Shown here in pieces: positions 24,588 through 32,991 of a DNA stretch of 64,000 nt (positions are counted from its first letter, which is position 1; every line of letters starts with the position of its first letter). Where the stretch lies: NCBI GenBank assembly GCA_963848085.1, contig CAWKCE010000005.1, positions 434,001 to 498,000 of the forward strand, read 5' to 3'. The stretch comes from CAWKCE01 sp032127035 (GTDB lineage Bacteria; Actinomycetota; Actinomycetes; JAHEKZ01). The notes under the pieces were generated by a model. That model was not told the origin of the DNA, did no database searches, and worked only from the letters and a program-made list of their open reading frames with translations. A program made the translations under genes and the position numbers.

Positions 24588-26909
24588 GTGAGCCAGGACC
24601 GCGCCCTGCTCGAGGGTCTGACGGCGGCTCCCGGCCGACACTGCCGGGCGCTGCATGTCGAGCACGTCCCGGCACGGCCCGCGCGGTCAGCGCCGTGGCC
24701 AGGCTGGGTGCCCGGTGAGCTCGTGTCCGCGTGGGCGGCCATCGGGGTCGAGGCGCCATGGGAGCACCAGGTCCAGGCTGCCGAGCACGCCAGGGCCGGT
24801 CGGTCGGTCGTTGTCTCCACCGGCACCGCGTCCGGGAAGTCCCTCGCGTACCTGATTCCGGTGCTGACCTCCGTCGTCGAGGGGACCGCGGACGGCGGCC
24901 GGGGCGCGACCGCCCTCTACCTGGCCCCTACCAAGGCGCTCGCCTCCGACCAGCTGCGACGCCTCCGGGAGCTCGACATCGGCGGCTTGCGGGCCGCCAC
25001 GTACGACGGGGACACCCCGGGCGAGGAGCGCGAGTGGGTCCGGTCCCACGCGAACGTTGTGCTCACCAACCCCGACATGCTCCATCACTCGATGCTGCCC
25101 GGACACGCTCGCTGGGGTCCGTTCCTTGCCGACCTTCGCTATGTGGTGATCGACGAGGTCCACGCCTACCGGGGAGTGTTCGGCTCGCACGTGTCGGCGG
25201 TGGTGCGGCGCCTGCGCCGGGTGGCGGCCCGGCACGGAGCAGACCCAACGTTCATCCTGGCCTCAGCCACGGTCGCCGACCCGGCCGCGTCCGCCGGTCG
25301 GCTCACGGGGCGACGGGTCGAGGAGGTGGTCGACGACGCGTCCCCGCGGGGCCGGCTCGACTTCGTCCTCTGGGAGCCGCCGCTCACCGAGCTGTCCGGG
25401 GAGCGCGGCGCACCGGTACGCCGCACCACCACCGCGGAGACCGCTGAGCTCCTGGCCGACCTGGTGGTCGCCGGGGCGCGGACCCTGTCGTTCGTCCGCT
25501 CCCGCCGCGGCGCCGAGGTCGTGGCCCTGTTGGCCCGACACACCCTCGAGGAGGTGGACCCCTCGCTGGGCCGGAGAGTCGCGGCCTACCGAGCCGGCTA
25601 CCTGCCTGAGGAGCGGCGGCTGCTGGAGCAGCGACTGCAGTCGGGCGACCTCCTCGGCGTCGCGGCGACCAGCGCGCTGGAGCTCGGCGTCGACGTCACC
25701 GGCTTGGACGCGGTCCTTCTCGCCGGGTGGCCGGGAACTCGCGCATCGCTGTGGCAGCAGGCTGGGCGAGCCGGTCGGGACGCCCGCAGCTCGATCGCCA
25801 TCCTCGTCGCCCGAGACGACCCCCTCGACACCTACTTGGTGCACCACCCAGAGGCGATCTTCGGCCAGCCCGTCGAGGCCACGGTCTTCGACCCCGACAA
25901 CCCCTACGTCCTCGGCCCGCACCTGGCGGCGGCGGCCGCCGAGCTTCCGCTGACGGAGGCCGACCTGGAGCTGTTCGGGCCGACGACCTCTGAGCTCGTC
26001 GACGAGCTGGTCGCACGCGGCTGGCTGCGTCGCCGCAGCACCGGCTGGTACTGGACCCGCCGGGAGCGGGCGACCGACCTCGCGGATCTGCGAGGCATCG
26101 GTGGCACCCCGGTTCGCGTCGTCGAGCAGGACACCGGACGGTTGCTCGGAACCGTCGACCCAGGTTCCTCGCACACCACCGTCCATGGCGGCGCCGTCTA
26201 CGTCCACCAGGGCGTCACCCATGTCGTCGACACCCTCGACCTGGAGGCCTCGGTCGCCCTGGTGCACCGGGAGGACCCCGACTGGACCACCTCGGCACGG
26301 GAGGTCACCGAGCTGCGAGTCCTGGAGACCCACCAGTCATTGCTGCAGGGTCGAGCCGCGGTGCACCTGGGGACGGTCGAGGTGACTCGTCAGGTGGTGG
26401 GCTTCCTGCGGCGTCGCATCGTGACCGGCGAGGTCCTGGGTGAGGAGCCGCTGGACCTGCCCCCTCGCTCCCTGCGCACGAAGGCGGTGTGGTGGACGCT
26501 GGCGGAGGCCGTGCCAGACCTCGCGGAGACACATCTGGCGGGGGCGCTGCATGCCGCCGAGCACGCGGCGATCGGCCTGCTCCCGTTGTTCGCGACCTGC
26601 GACCGGTGGGACATCGGCGGGGTGTCGACCGCGCACCACGTCGACACCGGGCTGCCCACGGTGTTCGTCTACGACGGGCAGGCCGGCGGTGGCGGATTCG
26701 CCGAGCGCGGATACGCCCGGGCCCACGACTGGTTGACGGCCACCCGAGCGGCCATCGCAGACTGCGAGTGCCCGGACGGCTGCCCGTCGTGTGTGCAGTC
26801 CCCCAAGTGTGGCAACGGAAACGACCCGCTGGACAAGTCCGGGGCGTTGCAGGTGCTCGACGCCGTACTGAGCGACGGCAGCGCCTCACCCACAGCACCC
26901 ACCGGATGA
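24588..26909 (+). CDS. DEAD/DEAH-box helicase with DUF1998 C-terminal module
   Basis: 773 residues from GTG 24588; GTG 24567 in the same frame is possible. Superfamily 2 motifs: EHQVQAAEHARAGRSVVVST, TGTASGKSLAYLIP (motif I), VIDEVHAYRG (II), ILASATVADP (III), LELGVDVTGLDAVL and QQAGRAGRDARSS (V-VI). The DUF1998 end has four cysteines in CECPDGCPSCVQSPKCGNGN, a likely metal site. YprA-like helicases of this kind act in DNA repair. It sits divergent from hppA and convergent with the Tad operon, the usual actinobacterial context. Confidence 0.94.
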   Translation: MSQDRALLEGLTAAPGRHCRALHVEHVPARPARSAPWPGWVPGELVSAWAAIGVEAPWEHQVQAAEHARAGRSVVVSTGTASGKSLAYLIPVLTSVVEGTADGGRGATALYLAPTKALASDQLRRLRELDIGGLRAATYDGDTPGEEREWVRSHANVVLTNPDMLHHSMLPGHARWGPFLADLRYVVIDEVHAYRGVFGSHVSAVVRRLRRVAARHGADPTFILASATVADPAASAGRLTGRRVEEVVDDASPRGRLDFVLWEPPLTELSGERGAPVRRTTTAETAELLADLVVAGARTLSFVRSRRGAEVVALLARHTLEEVDPSLGRRVAAYRAGYLPEERRLLEQRLQSGDLLGVAATSALELGVDVTGLDAVLLAGWPGTRASLWQQAGRAGRDARSSIAILVARDDPLDTYLVHHPEAIFGQPVEATVFDPDNPYVLGPHLAAAAAELPLTEADLELFGPTTSELVDELVARGWLRRRSTGWYWTRRERATDLADLRGIGGTPVRVVEQDTGRLLGTVDPGSSHTTVHGGAVYVHQGVTHVVDTLDLEASVALVHREDPDWTTSAREVTELRVLETHQSLLQGRAAVHLGTVEVTRQVVGFLRRRIVTGEVLGEEPLDLPPRSLRTKAVWWTLAEAVPDLAETHLAGALHAAEHAAIGLLPLFATCDRWDIGGVSTAHHVDTGLPTVFVYDGQAGGGGFAERGYARAHDWLTATRAAIADCECPDGCPSCVQSPKCGNGNDPLDKSGALQVLDAVLSDGSASPTAPTG

Positions 26910-27280
26910 CCAGGGGTGGGAAGGCCGGCGCGCGACGACGCCGCGAACACGGGCAGCAGCACCGACGTCGGGGTGAGCTCGACCGTCACCGTCACCGAGA
27001 ACCCGTCGATGGCGCATGCGCGCAGCCGGGCACCATTGGCCGACGCGACGGCTGCGGCATCTGCACACGCCAGACCAGGGGCGTCGTCCAGTCGGCTGGC
27101 GGCTGCCAGCGCCGACAGGTCGGCGGCGGCGACCGTTCGCTCGTGGGCGACCACGATGGCCAGCACTGCGGCCACGACCGCCGCCCCGCACAGGACGAGG
27201 AGTCCGGCGGTCATCGCCCACACCGTGCCTGACCCGGTATCTCGAGTGTCTGCCCGACGGCCACCCGCCGACCGCGTCAC
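26669..27280 (-). CDS. TadE-like secretion-neighbourhood protein with overlong C-terminus
   Basis: 203 residues from GTG 27280 (GTGA overlap with the preceding TadE gene). The N-terminal 100 residues match the helicase/secretion-neighbourhood TadE-like family: GSGTVWAMTAGLLVLCGAAV begins a single membrane helix, then ERTVAAADLSALAAASRL. Members as I know them are about 85-130 residues. Here no stop occurs after SVTVTVELTP, and the frame continues for some 80 low-complexity residues antisense to the last 241 bp of the helicase gene. The extension is probably not functional. Confidence 0.72.
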   Translation of the reverse strand: MTRSAGGRRADTRDTGSGTVWAMTAGLLVLCGAAVVAAVLAIVVAHERTVAAADLSALAAASRLDDAPGLACADAAAVASANGARLRACAIDGFSVTVTVELTPTSVLLPVFAASSRAGLPTPGHPVGAVGEALPSLSTASSTCNAPDLSSGSFPLPHLGDCTHDGQPSGHSQSAMAARVAVNQSWARAYPRSANPPPPACPS

Positions 27281-27711
27281 CACCGAACCCGGCCCTCCCA
27301 CTCGAGCGCGACCGTCGCGGTCGAGTGGACGTCGGGGAGCGGTAGCCACGGCAGCGCGCGGCGGCCAGGCGCAGTGATCGTCACGGTCACCTGACCGTCA
27401 CCGGTCCGAACCGCGAAGGCACTCCCCGGAGGAACCGCCTGCAACGCCGACGCACGGACCGACTCGGCAGACTCACCCCGAGCGAGCAGTCGAGCCGCGG
27501 ACCGACTGGCCTCGGTGACCTGCACCTGGTCCAAGCCGCTGCCCAGGACCGACACGATGACGGCGAGCACCGCGGCCAGCCCCGGGAGGAGCACCGCGGT
27601 CTCGGCAGTGACGGTGCCCCGCTGGGACTGGTGGGATGCCGGCCGCCGGGGGGCGAGGCGCTGCCCGCGCCCCCCGGCACGCGTCGGCTCAGAAGATCGC
27701 CGACAGCGCAC
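27277..27711 (-). CDS. TadE-family minor pilin
   Basis: 144 residues; GTG 27711 is the only start in frame and overlaps the preceding pilin gene by 23 bp. After a basic leader comes the prepilin-type segment GTVTAETAVLLPGLAAVLAV, with the conserved Glu five residues after the processing region, one membrane helix, then TEASRSAARLLARGESAES. Minor pilin of a Tad/Flp-type system. Coupled to the next gene by GTGA. Confidence 0.82.
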   Translation of the reverse strand: MRCRRSSEPTRAGGRGQRLAPRRPASHQSQRGTVTAETAVLLPGLAAVLAVIVSVLGSGLDQVQVTEASRSAARLLARGESAESVRASALQAVPPGSAFAVRTGDGQVTVTITAPGRRALPWLPLPDVHSTATVALEWEGRVRW

Positions 27712-27868
27712 GCGAGATCAGCTCGCTGAGCAGACCTGCGACGCCGTCGCTGGTCAAGAGCTCGATGAGGACGCCCGCGAAGCCGCACGCGGCGACCGTG
27801 CCGACCGCGTACTCGGCCGTGGTCATTCCCGCATCATCGGCGCGGACACCGGACATCACGTTGCGCAT
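27689..27868 (-). CDS. DUF4244 pilin-like protein (Flp major pilin candidate)
   Basis: 59 residues from ATG 27868 with a near-perfect GGAGGT seven bases upstream; a longer frame to 28138 is non-homologous. DDAGMTTAEYAVGTVAACGF is the prepilin motif (Glu after the cleavage site, then a hydrophobic helix). Small size, strong ribosome site and position after TadC mark it as the likely major pilin subunit. Confidence 0.85.
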   Translation of the reverse strand: MRNVMSGVRADDAGMTTAEYAVGTVAACGFAGVLIELLTSDGVAGLLSELISRALSAIF

Positions 27869-28011
27869 GGCACCTCCAACACCCCGGCAGGCGGCCGGTT
27901 CGCACAGACCGATGGACTGCCCCAGCAGCGTGCGATCCCGCGCGCACCAGGCGGCGGTCGCAGTGGGATCTGGGGACCGCGGGCCGATCGGCTCCGCTGT
28001 GGACGGCGGCG

Positions 28012-28770
28012 TCACCAGAGCTCCCCCGCCAGGCCGATGACGATCGGAACCACGCCCAGCAGCACGAACCCCGGAAGGAAGCACAGCCCGAGCGGCGCCG
28101 CCGAACGCGTCCCCAGCCGGCGGGCGTCGGCGAGCCACGCTTCCCGCCGCTCGGCACGAAGGTCACCGGCCAGGGAGTCCAGGAGGTCGGCGGCCGGAGC
28201 CCCGGTGGCCGCACTGCGACCGAACACCCGCGCCAGCGGACGGAGGTCAGACGCGTCGCCGATGTCCCACGCCTCCTCTGGGGCGGCGCCGTGCCCCAGC
28301 CGCCGGGCGACCCGTTCGAGATCCAGTCGGAGCGATCCGGGCGTGGCTGCCGCAACGGCTCGGACCGCGGCTACCGGGCCGGCTCCCGCCCGCAGGCAGG
28401 CGACCAGGAGATCGACCGAGGTCGGCAGTGCCGCTGCCCGGACCCGACGCCGGTCGCGGACCGCAGCCGGTTCTGCCCTCCGCAGCCAGCCGACCAGTGC
28501 CCAGCCGACGCCGGCGGCGACGAGCCAGCCCATCAGCCCGCCGACCGACCAGCCGAGGCCCACCGCTCCTACCGTCACGGCCAGCTGCGACCAGTGGGAC
28601 GGCGGCGCAGTCGGGGGGACGGGCTCCCGGCGCCCGGCCGCTTCGGACTCCCCTGGGTGCATCGCGTCGACCACCGAGGTCAGTCGGCGGAGCCCCTGCC
28701 GGGGCGCCAGCCACAGCCAGACCGATGCCGACGCGGTCGCCGCCGACCCGGCGACCAGCCACCACGTCAC
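28012..28770 (-). CDS. tadC: TadC-like type II secretion F family membrane protein
   Basis: 252 residues; GTG 28770 overlaps the tadB stop (GTGA). Hydrophobic helices near residues 1-20, 60-90 and at the C-terminus (LGLCFLPGFVLLGVVPIVIG). The T2SSF core is recognisable: LLVACLRAGAGPVAAVRAVA and LARVFGRSAATGAPAADLLD. Platform protein of the pilus assembly machine. The tadB/tadC junction contains a short tandem repeat (GTGGTGACG). Confidence 0.85.
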   Translation of the reverse strand: MTWWLVAGSAATASASVWLWLAPRQGLRRLTSVVDAMHPGESEAAGRREPVPPTAPPSHWSQLAVTVGAVGLGWSVGGLMGWLVAAGVGWALVGWLRRAEPAAVRDRRRVRAAALPTSVDLLVACLRAGAGPVAAVRAVAAATPGSLRLDLERVARRLGHGAAPEEAWDIGDASDLRPLARVFGRSAATGAPAADLLDSLAGDLRAERREAWLADARRLGTRSAAPLGLCFLPGFVLLGVVPIVIGLAGELW

Positions 28771-29516
28771 CACGTCACCACGTCGCCTCGGTACCTGCCC
28801 GGGTCGAGCGCCGACGCCCCCCGCTCGATCCACCACCACCCAGCGACCTGGAGCGGAACCCCGAGCAGCAGACACACCCGGCCATAGCCGGTCGTGACCA
28901 GGACCCCGAGCGGGTCGGCGCCGAGGGCCGACCCCAGCAACCACCCGAACGCCGGGAGCAAGGCCAGCAGGCGAGCTGTGGCGCGTGGACCGGAAAGCTG
29001 ACCGGTCACCTCACGGGCGACCATCAGCTCGTTGCGCAGGCCCAGCGCGACCTTCTCGAGGCCTCTGGCCAGCCCCGCGCCGGACTGCTCCGCCACCCGC
29101 CAACAGGACGCCACCGCCAGGAGGCCGTGAGCCCCGGGCAGGGTCGCGGTGGACTCGAGGCGCTCGGCGACGTCGTGACCATCCGCGGCGACGCCGGCCA
29201 GCGCCGCCAGGTCAGGGGGCCCAACGGCGGCTGCCGCCGCGAGTGCGGCGGCCGGCATCCTCCCGGATCGCAGCTCGGCTGCCATCCCGTCCACCAGCTC
29301 GACGACCGCCGCCGACCGCTGCTCCACCTCCCGGCGGCGGATCCGGCGCAGCCGGGACGTCAGCCGTGCCCCCCACTGCCCGCCAGTCGGCGGCCGAGCC
29401 GCGTCGGGGCCGTCCCCACCGGCGGCCGCAGCCAGCCGGCCGGCCGGGGCAGAAGGCGCGACGAGCAGCGCGACCGCACCGGCCACCGCAGCAGCGGCGA
29501 GCACCACGGGGATCAT
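28767..29516 (-). CDS. tadB: TadB-like type II secretion F family membrane protein
   Basis: 249 residues; ATG 29516 overlaps the tadA stop (ATGA). N-terminal helix IPVVLAAAAVAGAVALLVAP, core VELVDGMAAELRSGRMPAAA and ASCWRVAEQSGAGLARGLEK, then two C-terminal helices around LLGVPLQVAGWWWIERG. Inner-membrane platform partner of TadC. Confidence 0.86.
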   Translation of the reverse strand: MIPVVLAAAAVAGAVALLVAPSAPAGRLAAAAGGDGPDAARPPTGGQWGARLTSRLRRIRRREVEQRSAAVVELVDGMAAELRSGRMPAAALAAAAAVGPPDLAALAGVAADGHDVAERLESTATLPGAHGLLAVASCWRVAEQSGAGLARGLEKVALGLRNELMVAREVTGQLSGPRATARLLALLPAFGWLLGSALGADPLGVLVTTGYGRVCLLLGVPLQVAGWWWIERGASALDPGRYRGDVVTW

Positions 29517-30700
29517 GGCCGTGCCGGCGGGTCGGCCAGCCGCTGGCTCAGCCGGTCCCTGCCGGGGCCCGAGGCCAGCCGGCCCGACGACCACGACCAC
29601 GCCGGCACGGTCTCGACCCAGCCGCCTTGGTCGCGGGCAAGCACCGCCACCTCGGTCACGCGTCGCACGCCGTCGGCGGACCGCGACAGGTGAACGACGG
29701 CGTCGACGGCTGCCGCCAGCTGGCTGTGGGCAGCCGCTCGATCGAGCCCGCCCGCCGCCGCCAACGCCTCAATCCGAGCCGGCAGGTCGGCGGCCCGGTT
29801 CGCGTGGACGGTCCCGCAGCCGCCTTCGTGGCCGGTGTTGAGGGCCGCCAGCAGGTCGACGACCTCGGCGCCGCGCACCTCGCCGACGACGAGCCGGTCC
29901 GGTCGCATGCGCAGGGCCTGTCGGACCAGGTCAGTGAGCGTCACGGCACCGCGTCCCTCGGCGTTGGGCGGACGCGCCTGCATTCGCACGACGTGCGGAT
30001 GCTCCGGCGACAGCTCCGCGGTGTCCTCGACGACGACCACCCGCTCCCGCGCCGGCACCTGCCCCAGCAGGGCCGACAGCAGCGTGGTCTTGCCGGTCCC
30101 GGTGCCGCCGGTGACGAGGAAGGCGGCGCGGCGGTGCACCAACGCCGGCACGACGTCGGCGAGGGCTCCAGGCAGCGAACCGGCCGCCACCAGGTCGGAC
30201 ACCGAGAACGGGCATCGGCGAGGAACTCGCAGGGAGACGCAGGGGCGCGCCACGACCGGAGGGAGGACGACGTGAAGCCGGATGCCCGACACGAGCCGAG
30301 CGTCGACCCAGGGGTGCGCGTCATCCAGCGGGCGCGCGACAGCCGTCGCGAGCCGCTGCCCGAGGCGGCGGACCGCCTCGTCGTCGGGGAAGACCGTGTC
30401 GGTCAGCTCCAGTCCGTTACCCCGGTCGACCCACACCGCTTCGCAGCCGTTCACGAGGACATCGGTGACGCCCGGTTCCGCGACCAGGGGCTGCAGCGGG
30501 CCCAACCCCTGGAGGTCACGGCGGACGTCGCGTACCAAACCGGCAACGGCGGGCTCGTCGAGGACGAGACCGAGGTCCCGGAGGGCGCCCACCACCGCGT
30601 CCCGGGACAGCTCGACGCCATCGGCCACCAGCCGCTGTCGGACGGGTTCGACCGCGGCCGCGCGGGGCGTGCGACGGCGGGGCTCGACACTTCGCGACAC
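29513..30700 (-). CDS. tadA: TadA/CpaF-type secretion ATPase
   Basis: 395 residues from GTG 30700, 4 bp after the ssd stop; the open frame upstream overlaps ssd and is not homologous. Secretion-ATPase signature: DVLVNGCEAVWVDRG (N-terminal domain), Walker A GGTGTGKTTLL, Asp-box VVVEDTAELSPEHPH, and RMRPDRLVVGEVRGAEVVDL followed by NTGHEGGCGTVHANRA. Powers pilus assembly or secretion through TadBC. Confidence 0.93.
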   Translation of the reverse strand: MSRSVEPRRRTPRAAAVEPVRQRLVADGVELSRDAVVGALRDLGLVLDEPAVAGLVRDVRRDLQGLGPLQPLVAEPGVTDVLVNGCEAVWVDRGNGLELTDTVFPDDEAVRRLGQRLATAVARPLDDAHPWVDARLVSGIRLHVVLPPVVARPCVSLRVPRRCPFSVSDLVAAGSLPGALADVVPALVHRRAAFLVTGGTGTGKTTLLSALLGQVPARERVVVVEDTAELSPEHPHVVRMQARPPNAEGRGAVTLTDLVRQALRMRPDRLVVGEVRGAEVVDLLAALNTGHEGGCGTVHANRAADLPARIEALAAAGGLDRAAAHSQLAAAVDAVVHLSRSADGVRRVTEVAVLARDQGGWVETVPAWSWSSGRLASGPGRDRLSQRLADPPARP

Positions 30701-30704
30701 CGGC

Positions 30705-31838
30705 TCAGGACACCCGTCGGTGGTCAGGACCGGCGAGCAGCTGGCGGCAGAACCGCGCCAACCCACCGTGGGAGGCGAGCGCCGGCGGGACACCCAGCTC
30801 TTCGTCCTCGGCACGGCGCCGCTCCCGGGGCACGGCACCCACGAAGCGAGCTCCGAGTGCCTCTGCCAGGTCGAGCGGGTCGAGCCGGTCGCGACCATCG
30901 GAGCGAACGACGAGCCTCGGGACCAGGGCCGGTTCCCCACGAGCCGGAGACTGCAGGTGTGCGACGCCAGCCAGCCCGGCGAGAAGCCGCCCAGCCGCGG
31001 CGACCGCGCGCAGCCGAGGCAGGGCGACCAGCCACAGCTCGTCCGTCAAGCCCAGCGTCGCTTCGGTGAAAGGAGAGGCCCGCCCCAGGTCGACGACCAC
31101 CAGATCGCCGCCCCGACGCACCGCGGAAAGCACCGCCCGGTAGACATCGGGGTCGAGCTCGGCCGGCTCGGCGCGGTCCCAGGCGAGCACCGGCAGGCCG
31201 TCTGATGTGGGCAGCGCCGGGACTACCGAACCGCGGGCCAGGCGGCCGGCGGTGTCAGCGAGGTCGCGCCACCGAATCCCCGGTGCGGACTCGGCCCCGA
31301 GCAGCAGGTCGATCCCGCCGCCCCACGGGTCGGCGTCGACGAGAACCGTGTCGAGACCCTGTCGGTGCGCCACCCCCGCCAGCGCTCCGGCCAGGGTGCT
31401 GGCGCCCGCGCCTCCGGGCGTGCCGGCCACGGTGACCACGCGCGACCCGACACCCGGCAGCTCCGGGTCCACCGCCTGCTCCTGCAGCCACTGCCCGAGC
31501 CACAGGTCCGCCTCCGGAAGCCGCACCACCTCCTGCGCGCCGAGCCGTAGCGCCGCCCGCCACCCGTCGGGGCCGAGTTCGCCACCCGCGTCCGGTTGGA
31601 CCACCACGATCCCCGAGCGATGGGACAGCCCGGCCCCGACGCAGCGCCCGGCGAAGCGAGCGTCGACCAGCACGGCCGACGCCACCGACCATCGCGCTCT
31701 GGCCCCCTCGGGATCCGGCGCCACGTCCGGGTCCAGACCGAGGCGGGCTGTGACCCCGAGCAGATGGTCGAGCAGCCACTCGTCGTCGGTGACGAGCAAG
31801 GGGCGGTTCGGCACGTGGGCTCCGGCGGCGAGTGGCAT
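30705..31838 (-). CDS. ssd: Septum-site-determining-like protein Ssd (CpaE/MinD family)
   Basis: 377 residues from ATG 31838 (GTG 31841 adjacent). An N-terminal receiver-like part (RPLLVTDDEWLLDHLLGVTA) is followed by a MinD/ParA fold: VAGTPGGAGASTLAGALA is a deviant Walker A (no signature Lys pair), VLVDADPWGGGIDLLLG, then DLVVVDLGRAS. In M. tuberculosis the homologue at the head of the tad operon affects septation; in other systems CpaE positions the pilus machine. First gene of the operon ssd-tadA-tadB-tadC-pilin-TadE. Confidence 0.88.
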   Translation of the reverse strand: MPLAAGAHVPNRPLLVTDDEWLLDHLLGVTARLGLDPDVAPDPEGARARWSVASAVLVDARFAGRCVGAGLSHRSGIVVVQPDAGGELGPDGWRAALRLGAQEVVRLPEADLWLGQWLQEQAVDPELPGVGSRVVTVAGTPGGAGASTLAGALAGVAHRQGLDTVLVDADPWGGGIDLLLGAESAPGIRWRDLADTAGRLARGSVVPALPTSDGLPVLAWDRAEPAELDPDVYRAVLSAVRRGGDLVVVDLGRASPFTEATLGLTDELWLVALPRLRAVAAAGRLLAGLAGVAHLQSPARGEPALVPRLVVRSDGRDRLDPLDLAEALGARFVGAVPRERRRAEDEELGVPPALASHGGLARFCRQLLAGPDHRRVS

Positions 31839-31962
31839 CACGGGAGACCGAGCCTGCGCCCCGGGCGTCGGGTCGGCCCGCCGCGGTGGCCCGGCTGGGG
31901 ACAACGAGCGGGCGGCTGCCGGTTGTGGACGACCGACGTGCTGCCCACCTGCCGTACAACGA

Positions 31963-31995
31963 GGCAACCCCCGTCGGGGGGTGACGGGGGCTGCC
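31963..31995. repeat. GC-rich inverted repeat in the ssd/HAD divergent region
   Basis: GGCAACCCCCGTC and GACGGGGGCTGCC pair with one mismatch across a 7-base loop. It lies 125 bp upstream of ssd and 180 bp upstream of the HAD gene, so it could be an operator or attenuator; with divergent genes on both sides it is not an ordinary terminator. The rest of this 337-bp spacer shows only the leaderless promoter before 32176. Confidence 0.5.
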
Positions 31996-32163
31996 GGCGC
32001 TTGACCCGGGGGGATGGACCAAGCGCGATCTGGGCCACAAGGACCAGATGCCTACATCGTGTACCTGCCCGGCTACGCAGTGCAAACACATCCGGCCATC
32101 CGGGCACCCCTCGCCGCAGGACCACCCGGACGGGCCAATCGGAGGAAACCGCCCCGCCACCCG

Positions 32164-32169
32164 TATCCT
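32164..32169 (+). promoter_or_regulatory. -10 element of a leaderless promoter
   Basis: TATCCT (TANNNT) ends six bases before GTG 32176, and no ribosome binding site precedes that codon, so transcription probably begins at the start codon. Confidence 0.55.
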
Positions 32170-32175
32170 CACCAC

Positions 32176-32985
32176 GTGGCCAACGCCCGCAGCGCGGCAT
32201 TCTTCGACCTGGACAAAACGGTCATCGCCAAGTCCAGTTCGCTGGCGTTCTCCCGACCCTTCTACCGGGGCGGACTGATCAACCGGCGGGCAGTTCTCCG
32301 CAGCGGCTACGCGCAGTTCGTCTACCTGGCTGGCGGGGCTGACCACGACCAGATGGAGCGCATGCGCGCGTACCTGCAGGAGCTGTGCGCGGGCTGGCCG
32401 GTCAACCAGGTCCAAGAGATCGTCGCCGAGACCCTGCACGCCCTGATCGACCCGATCGTCTTCGAGGAGGCCGTGGCCCTGATCGAGGACCACCACGCCG
32501 CCGGCCGCGACGTCGTGATCGTGAGCTCGTCCGGGGAGGAGGTCGTGGGGCCCATCGGCGCCATGCTCGGCGCCGACGCCGTCGTTGCCACCCGGATGGT
32601 TGTCGCGGACGGCCGCTACACCGGGGAGATCGAGTACTACGCCTACGGCCCCACCAAGGCGGAGGCTCTCCTGGCACTGGCCGACGAACACGGGTACGAC
32701 CTGGACGCCAGCTTCGCCTACAGCGACTCGCACACCGACCTTCCGATGCTGACTGCGGTGGGGAACCCGGTCGCCGTCAACCCCGACCGGGCGTTGCGCC
32801 GCGAGGCGCAGGAGCGCGGATGGCCAGTCCTCACGTTCACCACTCCCGTCGCCATGCGCCGCCGGATGCCGAAGGTCAACGACCTTCCGCCGCGGCAGCG
32901 CCTGGCAGCGGCTGCGATCGCAGGAACGGCCGTCGTCGTGGTCGTCTGGTACGCATCGCGTCGTCGCAGCGCTGTGATCGCCTGA
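32176..32985 (+). CDS. HAD-IB family phosphatase (SerB-like)
   Basis: 269 residues from GTG 32176. HAD motifs: AFFDLDKTVIAKSSS (DxD nucleophile), VIVSSSGEE (motif II Ser) and YSDSHTDLPML (acidic motif III), with a lysine at PTKAEAL. A C-terminal hydrophobic helix (AAAIAGTAVVVVVWYAS) followed by RRR suggests membrane anchoring. Related to phosphoserine phosphatases, but the HAD-IB group in this position (divergent from ssd) has no assigned substrate. Confidence 0.88.
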   Translation: MANARSAAFFDLDKTVIAKSSSLAFSRPFYRGGLINRRAVLRSGYAQFVYLAGGADHDQMERMRAYLQELCAGWPVNQVQEIVAETLHALIDPIVFEEAVALIEDHHAAGRDVVIVSSSGEEVVGPIGAMLGADAVVATRMVVADGRYTGEIEYYAYGPTKAEALLALADEHGYDLDASFAYSDSHTDLPMLTAVGNPVAVNPDRALRREAQERGWPVLTFTTPVAMRRRMPKVNDLPPRQRLAAAAIAGTAVVVVVWYASRRRSAVIA

Positions 32986-32991
32986 CCAGCG

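Noticed and set aside
22984..24591. Long open plus-strand frame (535 codons) opposite hppA
   Set aside because: It is the antisense of a well-supported pyrophosphatase gene, very rich in Arg, Asp, His and Gly, with no domain; a GC-bias artefact.
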